Under the pieces are notes generated by a model, which saw only the letters and a list, made by a program, of their open reading frames with translations, made no database searches and had not been told where the DNA came from. A program made the translations under genes and the position numbers. Positions 1 to 7,159 of a stretch of 15,737 nt of DNA are shown here, piece by piece. Numbering within the stretch: position 1 is the first letter of the stretch; every line of letters begins with the position of its first letter. This DNA comes from Bacillota bacterium (GTDB lineage Bacteria > Bacillota > Clostridia > Peptostreptococcales > Anaerovoracaceae), in contig JAEEVI010000059.1 in the NCBI GenBank assembly GCA_016287035.1, forward strand, positions 1 through 15,737, given 5' to 3'.

Positions 1-276
1 AGCCTGAAGCGGTAGGCCGCTCCCCGCTCCGCGAAGGAGCGTCATCGGCGCGTGACCGTGCGCGTTCACGAGCGCCGGCATAAGAAGGCAGCCGCCCATG
101 TCCTTTACGGTATCGGCGCCGGCCGCGAGCTTCGCGGCGTTCGTCTTTCCGTCCGAAAGATCGAAGACCCCGGCTATGAGATCTCCGTCCGTGAGCAGAG
201 CGCCGTCCCTGATGACGGCGTAGTCGGCCTCGCCCTTTCTGACGAGCACGCCGCAGTTTTTCAAAAGTATCTTCAC
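1..276 (-). CDS. mtaD: MTA/SAH deaminase-type amidohydrolase, N-terminal part (partial at left edge)
   Basis: Only the first 92 codons are present; the gene continues past position 1. The translation from GTG at 276 begins VKILLKNCGVLV, then a small N-terminal beta-sandwich region, then PALVNAHGHAPMTLLRG at about residues 67-83. The His-x-His pair (H73, H75) is the metal-binding motif of the amidohydrolase superfamily. The APMTLLRG run after it is typical of 5-methylthioadenosine/S-adenosylhomocysteine deaminases and the related SsnA/chlorohydrolase group. The expected reaction is deamination of MTA or SAH to the inosine form in the cytosol. The GTG start is chosen because AGGAGG lies five bases upstream. 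The GTG also overlaps the TGA of the phosphorylase gene before it (GTGA), which suggests coupled translation. The rest of the active site is outside the window, so another amidohydrolase of this superfamily remains possible. Confidence 0.78.
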   Translation of the reverse strand, partial: MKILLKNCGVLVRKGEADYAVIRDGALLTDGDLIAGVFDLSDGKTNAAKLAAGADTVKDMGGCLLMPALVNAHGHAPMTLLRGAGSGLPLQA

Positions 277-1115
277 GGGAGCCTCCTGAGTATCTCGCAA
301 AAGTATTCCTCGAGCAGCGGAGCGGCCTTTTCGCCGGCCTCCACGACCTCGTCAGAGGTCAGCTCGTGCTTCGTTACGCCGCTGGCCATGTTGCTTATGA
401 ACGACATCCCCAGCACCGGTATCCTGCAGTGCGAAGCGGTTATGACCTCGGTCACGGTCGACATGCCGACCGCGTCTCCTCCAAGCATCCGCGCCGCCCT
501 TATCTCGGCGGGAGTCTCGTACTGCGGGCCGGGGAAGAAGAAATATACGCCCTCGTGGACCGTGAGCCTGCTCTCCTTCGCGCATTCGAGCGCCACGTCG
601 CGCAGCTCCCGGCTGTAAACGTTGGCCATGTCGAAGAACCTGTCGCCGAGCTCCGGCACGTTCGGACCGCGCATCGGGCTGCCTCCGAACAGCTTTATGT
701 GATCGCGTATCACCATCACCTCTCCGGGCCTGTACGATTCGTTCACGGCGCCGGCGGCGTTCGTTACGACGAGCTTCTTTATCCCGAGCAGCGCGAGGAC
801 CCTGACAGGCATGGCGAGCTCCTCGTACGAATACCCTTCGTAGTAGTGGAACCTGCCGGACATGCACACGACCTTGCGGCCGCAGGCCTGTCCGAATATG
901 AGCTTCCCCTGATGACCGGGAGCGGTCGAGGTGAGGAAGCCCGGTATCTCCGCGTACGGTATCTCGCAGCGCTCAAAGCCTTCGCAGGGACCTATCATGT
1001 CCGCAAAGCCTCCGAGCCCTGTGCCCAGTATGAGGCCGATCTCGGGCCTGAAGCCGCCCGTGACGGCGTCGATGTGGTCTGCTATAGATCTGTAAAACTG
1101 ATAATCGCGTTCCAT
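273..1115 (-). CDS. punA: Purine nucleoside phosphorylase (trimeric, PunA/human-PNP type)
   Basis: This 280-residue protein has the full length of the trimeric purine nucleoside phosphorylase family. That family splits inosine, guanosine and their deoxy forms with phosphate into free base and (deoxy)ribose-1-phosphate. Visible motifs are the phosphate loop GLILGTGLGG (27-36), the GRFHYYEGY segment (87-95), VVTNAAGAVN (116-125), the base-binding stretch GPQYETPAE (196-204) with the conserved Glu, GMSTVTEVI (217-225), and SFISNMASG (238-246) with the Asn that recognises the purine. All match the family well. An AGGAGG-like site lies about seven bases before ATG 1115. The upstream cyclase gene ends only 22 bases away and the downstream deaminase overlaps by four bases, so the gene sits mid-operon. 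It could process nucleosides that the deaminase makes. Six-oxopurine specificity is inferred from the family. Confidence 0.93.
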   Translation of the reverse strand: MERDYQFYRSIADHIDAVTGGFRPEIGLILGTGLGGFADMIGPCEGFERCEIPYAEIPGFLTSTAPGHQGKLIFGQACGRKVVCMSGRFHYYEGYSYEELAMPVRVLALLGIKKLVVTNAAGAVNESYRPGEVMVIRDHIKLFGGSPMRGPNVPELGDRFFDMANVYSRELRDVALECAKESRLTVHEGVYFFFPGPQYETPAEIRAARMLGGDAVGMSTVTEVITASHCRIPVLGMSFISNMASGVTKHELTSDEVVEAGEKAAPLLEEYFCEILRRLP

Positions 1116-1137
1116 GATCCTTCCTCCCCGGATGCGC

Positions 1138-2982
1138 TCAGCGGGACCTGAGCTGCGGATTCTTCTCGTAATACTGTTTCTTCGCTTCGTACATGCGCTC
1201 GTCGGCTATGCGGAGCGCTTTCGTGAGATCCGTCGAACCGTCCGACCAGAAGGTGCCGACGGCAAAGCTGACGCTGTCGTTCTTCGCGGCCGCGGCGCCG
1301 AGCTTCTTTACCTTGCGCTCGAACGTCTTCTCGTCGATGCTCTCGGATATCACGATGAATTCGTCGCCTCCCGTGCGGAACAGATCGTCCTCGTAGAACA
1401 CCTTCTTGAGTATCTCGCCGGCCATTATCAGCAGCCTGTCGCCCGCGTCGTGGCCTTCGTTGTCGTTTACGGTCTTGAGTCCGTTAAGATCTATGCTCAC
1501 GACTCCGAAGCGTCCGAAGCCGCCTTCCTTGGCGATCTGCTTTATGCGGCTGATCATCGCGCGGCGGTTCATTATCCCGGTGAGAACGTCGACCTTGCTT
1601 ATCGTCTCGAGCCTTTCAAGCAGCATGTGGTTGGATATCTCCGAGCCGAGGAAATACGCCAGGAGCTCGACGAGCTCCTTGAGCTCGATTATCCTGCTGA
1701 CGTCGAAGTTGACGACGTACATGTATCCGATCTCCTCCCCGGAGCGGCGCAGCGGAACGAGGACGAGGCTGTCCACGCCGTTCTCGCGCATCGTGCGGGC
1801 CCACTGCGGGTTTTCGGCTTCTATCGCGGCGAGATCCTGTTCGTCCCTGATCATTATCGCGTTGCTCTCGCCGATGAGATCCTTCCATGAGCTCATTATC
1901 TCGTACGAGATGACGTCGCGGCCGGGGACCCTGTTAGGCCAGTCGGCGTCGTCGCAGCGCTCGCAGAAGATGGAGGCTCTGTCTTTTTCGTGATCTATGA
2001 GCATTATCCTTCCGGCCCTGGCGCCAGAGGCCTGCATCACAAGATCCAGCACCTCCGCGACGCTCTCCTTGAAATCCTTCCCGCTCATGAGAGTTATGCA
2101 GGACTGTATGACCTTTTCCGCGGTCGAGGCCGAGACGTTCGCGAGCCGGTCCGTCTCCGGCGCGGCTGTGAACTCGAACACGAACTGGCAGTAGCCGATA
2201 TCTCCGCTGCCGCCTTCGAGCGGTATCAGCGTCTGATCTATCCACCATCCCAGAGCCTTCGTCTCCACGTAAGCGTGCATGCGCTGCTTGAGTATCGCGG
2301 CGCGGAAGCAGAAATCCTCGAATTTATTGTCCTTTGGAACGAGTTCGTGGTACGGCATGCCGTCATAATACGAAGGTCCCATGTTGCTCTTGTACGTCTG
2401 ATTGGCGCAGACGATGCGTATATCCCCGCATCCGCCGTCCGGAGTCCTTTCCACCGACATCACGCAGCAAGGCATCCCGACGGAATCAGCGAACGCCTGA
2501 AAGTCCATATGCGCGGAGGCTTCTCCCGCGGAGCCCTGCGGGCCGGCCGGACTGTCTTCGTCGCGCGTGACGCCGACAAGGAGCTTATCCCCGTCGCTCT
2601 CGCTGACGAGAGCCGCCCTGAGGCAGACGGGTACCGGAGAGCCGTCCATGACGAGGCGGTAATGCATGAGGAACAATCCGCGCTCCTCTATCTCGCGCAG
2701 CACGTTCTCCTTCGTAAAGCGCTGCCTGTACATCTGAAGGTCCGCCGCGAAGACCGCCCTTTCGCCGTTTATCCGGGACGCCGCGAAAAACTCCTTTCCG
2801 CTCTTGGCCAGACCGAGCTCCTCGAAATCCTTCGTCGCGCTGAACTCGACGTAGCCCTCCGTGACGGGATCCACGGTGTAGAGCACCAGATAGTTGCCCG
2901 AAAGCGCGGAGATCCTCGAATACGTGAGATGCTCTACGCTTTCCCTGGATATTTTTTCAGCCTTGTTTCCGTTCGTTTTCAT
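1138..2982 (-). CDS. Diguanylate cyclase with N-terminal sensory region (PAS-like, GAF, GGDEF)
   Basis: A 614-residue protein is predicted from ATG 2982. The C-terminal domain (about residues 463-605) is a GGDEF diguanylate cyclase: DVLTGIMNRRAM opens it, SIDLNGLKTVND and GHDAGD supply metal and GTP contacts, and the signature GGDEF is intact at 538-542. It should make cyclic di-GMP from two GTP. Before it lies a GAF-like domain (about 290-450), and before that one or two PAS-like segments (about 15-140 and 160-275). No transmembrane helix is evident, so the protein is probably a soluble sensor. The segment before GGDEF reads FYEDDLFRT, without the Arg of the RxxD product-inhibition site. ATG 2982 has a weak ribosome site. 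An in-frame TTG at 3060 would give 640 residues, but it lies inside the proposed -35 box. No EAL or HD-GYP domain is seen. The signal it senses is unknown. Confidence 0.88.
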   Translation of the reverse strand: MKTNGNKAEKISRESVEHLTYSRISALSGNYLVLYTVDPVTEGYVEFSATKDFEELGLAKSGKEFFAASRINGERAVFAADLQMYRQRFTKENVLREIEERGLFLMHYRLVMDGSPVPVCLRAALVSESDGDKLLVGVTRDEDSPAGPQGSAGEASAHMDFQAFADSVGMPCCVMSVERTPDGGCGDIRIVCANQTYKSNMGPSYYDGMPYHELVPKDNKFEDFCFRAAILKQRMHAYVETKALGWWIDQTLIPLEGGSGDIGYCQFVFEFTAAPETDRLANVSASTAEKVIQSCITLMSGKDFKESVAEVLDLVMQASGARAGRIMLIDHEKDRASIFCERCDDADWPNRVPGRDVISYEIMSSWKDLIGESNAIMIRDEQDLAAIEAENPQWARTMRENGVDSLVLVPLRRSGEEIGYMYVVNFDVSRIIELKELVELLAYFLGSEISNHMLLERLETISKVDVLTGIMNRRAMISRIKQIAKEGGFGRFGVVSIDLNGLKTVNDNEGHDAGDRLLIMAGEILKKVFYEDDLFRTGGDEFIVISESIDEKTFERKVKKLGAAAAKNDSVSFAVGTFWSDGSTDLTKALRIADERMYEAKKQYYEKNPQLRSR

Positions 2983-3031
2983 TAAGGGTCGGGCTCTTAA
3001 AACCTTATCGTTCAAATATATCGTACAAATC

Positions 3032-3060
3032 AGTTTACCATAAGATCGAAGCTTTGACAA
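3032..3060 (-). promoter_or_regulatory. Promoter for the diguanylate cyclase operon
   Basis: Read on the minus strand, TTGTCA (3060-3055) is followed after 17 bases by TAAACT (3037-3032). TGG directly precedes the -10 box, giving an extended -10. The -35 matches consensus at five of six positions and the -10 at four of six. Transcription would start near 3025 and give a leader of roughly 42 bases to ATG 2982. The -35 overlaps the glyA -35 on the other strand. Confidence 0.6.
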
Positions 3061-3082
3061 AACGGTCCGGAGATGATAGTTT
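3054..3082 (+). promoter_or_regulatory. Promoter for glyA
   Basis: A perfect TTGACA (3054-3059) is followed by a 17-base spacer and TAGTTT (3077-3082). A TGA at 3074-3076 forms an extended -10 motif that compensates for the weak -10 hexamer. The start of transcription would be near 3089, about 40 bases before the glyA ATG. This rules out the in-frame ATG at 3073 as the glyA start. Confidence 0.65.
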
Positions 3083-3117
3083 TAAATCATCTGAAAACGC
3101 GAAACGTTGTTCATGAA

Positions 3118-3123
3118 AAGGAG
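3118..3123 (+). promoter_or_regulatory. Ribosome binding site deciding the glyA start
   Basis: AAGGAG lies six bases before ATG 3130. It selects this start over ATG 3073, which has no comparable site and lies within the promoter. Confidence 0.8.
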
Positions 3124-3129
3124 CAAGAT

Positions 3130-4380
3130 ATGATAAGAGAATCGATAGAATATCTTTCTTCCGTGGACCCCGAGATCGGAGCGGCCATAGGAAGAGAGCT
3201 GGCGCGCCAGCAGAGGAATCTGGAGCTCATCGCTTCGGAGAACATCGTGAGCCCCGCGGTGCTCGCCGCCGCAGGTTCGGTCCTCACTAACAAATACGCG
3301 GAAGGCTACTGCGGAAAGCGCTATTACGGCGGCTGCGTACACATCGACGAGGTCGAGTCGATAGCGATAGAAAGAGCGAAGAAGCTGTTCGGCTGCGGAT
3401 TCGCGAACGTACAGCCTCATTCCGGAGCTCAGGCGAACTACGCCTGCTATCTGGCGCTCTGCACCCCCGGAGACACCGTCATGGGCATGAACCTCGACGA
3501 GGGCGGCCACCTCACGCACGGCAGCAGCGCGAACTTTTCCGGAAAGCAGTACAACATAGTCCCGTACGGAGTGCGCGAAGATACCCAGACGATCGATTAC
3601 GACATGCTGCGCGAGCTCGCGCTCAGGCACAGGCCAAAGATGATCATCGCCGGAGCTTCCGCGTATCCCAGGATCATAGATTTCAAGAAGTTCTCCGAGA
3701 TCGCCAAGGAATGCGGCGCGTACCTGATGGTCGACATGGCCCACATCGCCGGCCTCGTGGCGGCGGGGCTCCATCCCTCCCCGTTCCCGTACGCCGACGT
3801 CGTGACGACGACGACGCACAAGACGCTCAGGGGCACGAGAGGCGGACTCATCCTCACGAACGACGAAGCGATCGCAAAGAAGATCAACTCCGCGGTGTTC
3901 CCCGGGACCCAGGGCGGCCCGCTCGAGCATCTGATCGCAGCGAAGGCCGTGGCCTTCGGCGAAGCCTTAAAGCCCGAATTCAAGGCGTATCAGGAGCAGA
4001 TCGTAAAGAACGCCAAGGTCCTCGCTCAGGGCCTCCTCGACAGGGGCTTCAGCCTCGTGTCCGGCGGCACCGACAATCATCTCATGCTCGTGGATCTGCG
4101 CCCCTTCGGGATAACCGGAAGAGATCTCGAGCAGCGCCTCGACGAGGTGTACATCACCGTAAACAAGAACAAGATCCCGCAGGATCCGCAGCCCGCCAGC
4201 AAGACGAGCGGCATACGCATAGGCACTCCCGCCGTCACGACGAGAGGCCTCGTCGAGAGCGACATGACGGAGATAGCGGAGCTCATATACCTCGCGGCTT
4301 CGGACTTCGACAACAAGGCCGACGAGATCCGCTCCCGCGTGAACGCGATCTGCAAGGCTCATCCGATATACGAGGATTAA
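3130..4380 (+). CDS. glyA: Serine hydroxymethyltransferase
   Basis: This 416-residue cytosolic PLP enzyme interconverts serine plus tetrahydrofolate with glycine plus 5,10-methylene-tetrahydrofolate, a main source of one-carbon units for purines, thymidylate and methionine. Length and sequence match the family throughout. Visible motifs are NLELIASENIVSPAV (30-44), NKYAEGYCGKRYYGG (54-68), VQPHSGAQAN (94-103), DEGGHLTHG (123-131), VDMAHIAGLVAAG (201-213) and the cofactor motif TTTTHKTLRG, with the Schiff-base lysine at K231. The next residues are TRGG, where many homologues have PRGG. The gene stands alone on the plus strand, with its own promoter upstream and a strong terminator directly after the stop. 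It is divergent from the cyclase/purine-salvage operon. The identification is secure. Confidence 0.97.
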   Translation: MIRESIEYLSSVDPEIGAAIGRELARQQRNLELIASENIVSPAVLAAAGSVLTNKYAEGYCGKRYYGGCVHIDEVESIAIERAKKLFGCGFANVQPHSGAQANYACYLALCTPGDTVMGMNLDEGGHLTHGSSANFSGKQYNIVPYGVREDTQTIDYDMLRELALRHRPKMIIAGASAYPRIIDFKKFSEIAKECGAYLMVDMAHIAGLVAAGLHPSPFPYADVVTTTTHKTLRGTRGGLILTNDEAIAKKINSAVFPGTQGGPLEHLIAAKAVAFGEALKPEFKAYQEQIVKNAKVLAQGLLDRGFSLVSGGTDNHLMLVDLRPFGITGRDLEQRLDEVYITVNKNKIPQDPQPASKTSGIRIGTPAVTTRGLVESDMTEIAELIYLAASDFDNKADEIRSRVNAICKAHPIYED

Positions 4381-4398
4381 AGAGAAGAGCGAAACGAA

Positions 4399-4431
4399 AA
4401 GCCTGCGGCACAGCCGCAGGCTTCTTTTTTT
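4399..4431. terminator. Bidirectional terminator between glyA and ligA
   Basis: A ten-pair stem (AAGCCTGCGG at 4399-4408 with CCGCAGGCTT at 4414-4423) encloses a five-base loop and is followed by a run of T's (CTTTTTTT) on the plus strand. On the minus strand the same hairpin is followed by TTTTCGTTT. It therefore probably ends both glyA and the converging ligA/liv transcript, whose stop codon is at 4438. Confidence 0.9.
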
Positions 4432-4437
4432 ATCCGT

Positions 4438-6423
4438 TCAGGGCCCGCCGAACAGTTCTATGAACCTTTCCTCGGAGATGATCTCCTTTCCGAGCTCCTT
4501 GGCTTTTTTATTCTTGGACGATCCGGAACCGACGTCGTTGTTCACGAGATAGTCCGTCTTCGCGGAGACGCTGCCGGTCACCTTTCCTCCCTGGGACTCG
4601 ACGTATGCCTTGAAGGCGTCGCGGTTCTTAAAGACGTGCACGTCGCCGGTTATGACGAACACCTTTCCCGCGCAGCTGCCTCCGGCGTTCTCCTCCGCGG
4701 GAGCGACGTCCGCGAGCGTTATCTCTTCCAGCAGCCTCCGGAACAGGTCCCTGTTCTTTCCGTCCGCGTACCAGGCGAGTATCGATCCGCTGCGTTCGGC
4801 GCCGAAGCCGTCGATCTCCTCGAAGCCTTCGCCGTCCTCCAGCCTCCTGAGAAAGCCCGCAGTGCCGTATTTGGCTATGATGCGCTTGCCCGCGTCCAGT
4901 CCGATCTTCGGGATCGACAGCGCGTTTATGAACCTCGCGGGATCGGCGTTCCTGCTGCGTTCGACGGCCGCCGCCAGATTCGCGAAGCTCCTGGCCCCGA
5001 AGCCTTCCATCGCCTCTATCTCCTGCCGGTGCTCGCCGATCCTGTATATCGAGACGAGATCGGTGATCAGCCCGGCGTTTATGAATTTCGCGAGCGTCTC
5101 TACGCTCAGCCCGTCGATGTCCATGCACTGGCGCGACACGAACCGCTCGAACCTGCGGATGTGCTTTGCGCTGCAGTCCGGATTCGTGCAGTGCAGCGTC
5201 TCGGAGCCGGTCGAGCTTCCGACCGTTATCTCCGTCGCGGCGCCGCACACCGGGCATCTTTCGGGTATCTCCGCCGCGGTGCCGTGCGGATCCGCGGCTA
5301 TAACCTTCGGGATGATCATGTTCGATTTTATGACCTTAAGCGTCGTCGCGCCGCCGGCTCCTATGCCGAGCCTCTTCATCTCCGTAAGGTTGCACAGACT
5401 GGCGCGCTTCACCTCCGTACCCTCGAGCTGGACAGGCGCGAACACGGCGACCGGCGTTATGCTCGAAGCCGCGCAGCTCCACTCGACGTGGTCGAGAACG
5501 GTGTCGGCGGCTGTATCCTGCCATTTGAAGGCCATGCCCGCGTTCGTCGCGTGATGCCCGGTGACGGAGCCTGTCGCGGCGTATTCCGTGTCGTCATACG
5601 CTATGACGAGCCCGTCCACGGGCAGCTCCATCTCCCCGCCGCGCACGCGCTGAGTCCACTTTTCTATCACGCCGGGAAGCGTTCCGGCGTCGCAGAGCTC
5701 CCTGTCGACAGTGTCGAAGCCGAGCCTGTCGAGAAGGTCCATGCGGCTACCCCACGACGTTACGGCGCTGTCGGTATGGACGAGGGAGAACGCCTTCCAG
5801 CGCACCTTTCTCTCCGCCACCTGCTCCGCCCTGCTCTCGTCAAGGGCAAGGGTGCCGGCGACGAGATTCCTCGGATTCGCGTACTGCTCGCCCTCGGAGA
5901 GCTCCTCGTTGAGCCTGTCGAAATCGGGATACGACATGACGGCCTCGCCCCTCACGACGAAATGCCCCTTTTCCTCTATCGAAAGGGGGACTCCGCTGAT
6001 CTGAGGCGCCAGATAAGTTATATTGGTGCCGGTCGTGCCGTTGCCCCTCGTGAGAAGGCGCGCGAGCTTTCCGGAGTCGTAGGTCGCCACGAGCGTTATG
6101 CCGTCGAGCTTCCAGCTGAGCCATACGGGGCGCTGTCCGGCCCATTTCTGAAGCACGGAAACGTCCTTGCTCTTGGCCAGCGACAGGGCCGGATATTCGT
6201 GAGCCTCGCGCCTTCCGCCGCCGAGCGCTCCGCCGTAGCCGACGCTGTGCGTCGGGCTGCCCTCGAGCACGATGCCCGTCTCAGCCTCGAGCGAGGCAAG
6301 TTCGTCGAACATGGCGTCCCACTCGTAATTGCTCATCAGCTCGTCTTTATCGTTATAATAGGCCGCAGACGCTTCGTTGAGCGCTGCGACCAGATATTCC
6401 ATTCGTTTCTTCTTTTCTTCCAT
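4438..6423 (-). CDS. ligA: NAD-dependent DNA ligase, divergent clostridial type
   Basis: This 661-residue ligase seals nicks in DNA using NAD+ and has the full domain set. There is an N-terminal Ia-like segment (about 1-60). The adenylation domain has K105 in SWKLDG, GNGTTG at 128-132 and VRGEAVM with E160. The OB fold follows, then a four-cysteine zinc site (C390, C393, C412, C417), a helix-hairpin-helix region (about 440-570) and a C-terminal BRCT domain (about 588-661). It departs from the classical enzyme. EPKxDG is SWKLDG. The second conserved lysine, in the VVIK segment, is replaced (LVIAYD, A275). RTG before TPVA is ASS. In the Ia segment the usual His and Tyr positions read Tyr and Trp. 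K300 (GMAFKW) is kept. From memory, SWK and a missing VVIK lysine are shared by many Clostridia. ATG 6423 is preferred; TTG 6435 would add four residues. The gene lies 16 bases after livF, with a weak ribosome site. Confidence 0.93.
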   Translation of the reverse strand: MEEKKKRMEYLVAALNEASAAYYNDKDELMSNYEWDAMFDELASLEAETGIVLEGSPTHSVGYGGALGGGRREAHEYPALSLAKSKDVSVLQKWAGQRPVWLSWKLDGITLVATYDSGKLARLLTRGNGTTGTNITYLAPQISGVPLSIEEKGHFVVRGEAVMSYPDFDRLNEELSEGEQYANPRNLVAGTLALDESRAEQVAERKVRWKAFSLVHTDSAVTSWGSRMDLLDRLGFDTVDRELCDAGTLPGVIEKWTQRVRGGEMELPVDGLVIAYDDTEYAATGSVTGHHATNAGMAFKWQDTAADTVLDHVEWSCAASSITPVAVFAPVQLEGTEVKRASLCNLTEMKRLGIGAGGATTLKVIKSNMIIPKVIAADPHGTAAEIPERCPVCGAATEITVGSSTGSETLHCTNPDCSAKHIRRFERFVSRQCMDIDGLSVETLAKFINAGLITDLVSIYRIGEHRQEIEAMEGFGARSFANLAAAVERSRNADPARFINALSIPKIGLDAGKRIIAKYGTAGFLRRLEDGEGFEEIDGFGAERSGSILAWYADGKNRDLFRRLLEEITLADVAPAEENAGGSCAGKVFVITGDVHVFKNRDAFKAYVESQGGKVTGSVSAKTDYLVNNDVGSGSSKNKKAKELGKEIISEERFIELFGGP

Positions 6424-6439
6424 GGATCCGCGCAAGGTG

Positions 6440-7159
6440 CTACTTCTGCTTTCCGAGGTAAGCCTCCTTTATGGCTTCGTCCGCCAAAAGCTCGCTTCCC
6501 GTTCCGCTCTTCGTTATGCGGCCGGTCTCCAGCACATACGCCCTGTGCGCCACCTTGAGCGCCATGTTCGCGTTCTGCTCTACGAGGAGCACCGTCACGC
6601 CGTTCTCGTTTATCGTCTTGATGATCTCGAATATGTTCTTTACGATCAGCGGAGCGAGCCCCAGAGAAGGCTCGTCCAGCATCATCACCTTGGGCTTGGC
6701 CATGAGGGCGCGCCCCACCGCCAGCATCTGCTGCTCGCCTCCGGAGAGCGTGCCGCCGGCCTGCCAGGAGCGCTCCTTCAGCCTCGGGAACAGCTCGTAT
6801 ACCCACGCGAGATCGGCCGTGAGGTCGTCGCTCCTGGTATACGCGCCTATCTTAAGGTTCTCCTCGACCGTAAGATCGGGGAATATCTTGCGCCCCTCGG
6901 GGGCCATCGTTATGCCGCGCTGCACTATGGCGGACGGGCTCTTTCCCGTAATGACGTCCCCCGCGTACTCGACGCTTCCGGAAGCCGCCTTCACGATGCC
7001 CGCGATCGCTCGCAGCGTCGAGCTCTTGCCCGCGCCGTTCGCGCCTATCAGAGTTACTATCTCGCCCTGCCGCACGTCGAAGCTTATGCCCTTTACGGCC
7101 TCTATGCCGCCGTAATTGACCTTCAGATCCTTTATGCTGAGAATGACGTCGCTACTCAT
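6440..7159 (-). CDS. livF: ABC transporter ATP-binding protein, LivF type
   Basis: This 239-residue ATPase belongs to the high-affinity branched-chain amino acid importer family. Visible motifs are Walker A GANGAGKS (39-46), the signature LSGGEQ (138-143), Walker B VMMLDEP (158-164), and LVEQN (192-196), where LivF proteins carry Gln instead of the switch His. APEGRKIFPDLTVEENL (86-102) is typical of LivF. ATG 7159 is chosen because GGTGA lies six bases upstream; a GTG two codons earlier has no good site. The coding region overlaps the end of livG by eight bases, so translation is probably coupled. It would pair with LivG on the inner face of the membrane and drive uptake through LivH and LivM. 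The transported substrate cannot be read from the sequence. Confidence 0.93.
   Translation of the reverse strand: MSSDVILSIKDLKVNYGGIEAVKGISFDVRQGEIVTLIGANGAGKSSTLRAIAGIVKAASGSVEYAGDVITGKSPSAIVQRGITMAPEGRKIFPDLTVEENLKIGAYTRSDDLTADLAWVYELFPRLKERSWQAGGTLSGGEQQMLAVGRALMAKPKVMMLDEPSLGLAPLIVKNIFEIIKTINENGVTVLLVEQNANMALKVAHRAYVLETGRITKSGTGSELLADEAIKEAYLGKQK

Noticed and set aside
1990..2985. Plus-strand open frame of 331 codons opposite the cyclase gene
   Set aside because: It is a shadow of the cyclase gene; the translation has no domain and ends at the cyclase start.
2983..3060. Longer cyclase reading frame starting at TTG 3060 (26 extra residues)
   Set aside because: The TTG lies in the proposed -35 box and has no ribosome site, and the added residues show no domain character.
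3073..3129. glyA start at ATG 3073
   Set aside because: It lies inside the promoter spacer and has no good ribosome site; ATG 3130 has AAGGAG at six bases and matches the family N-terminus.
2983..3129. Glycine, purine or c-di-GMP riboswitch in front of glyA or the cyclase gene
   Set aside because: Both leaders are about 40 bases by promoter position, too short for any of these aptamers, and no conserved core is seen.
4636..6558. Long plus-strand open frame of 640 codons opposite ligA
   Set aside because: It is the antisense shadow of a clear ligase gene. Its translation is rich in Arg and Ala without any family motif, as expected in GC-rich DNA.
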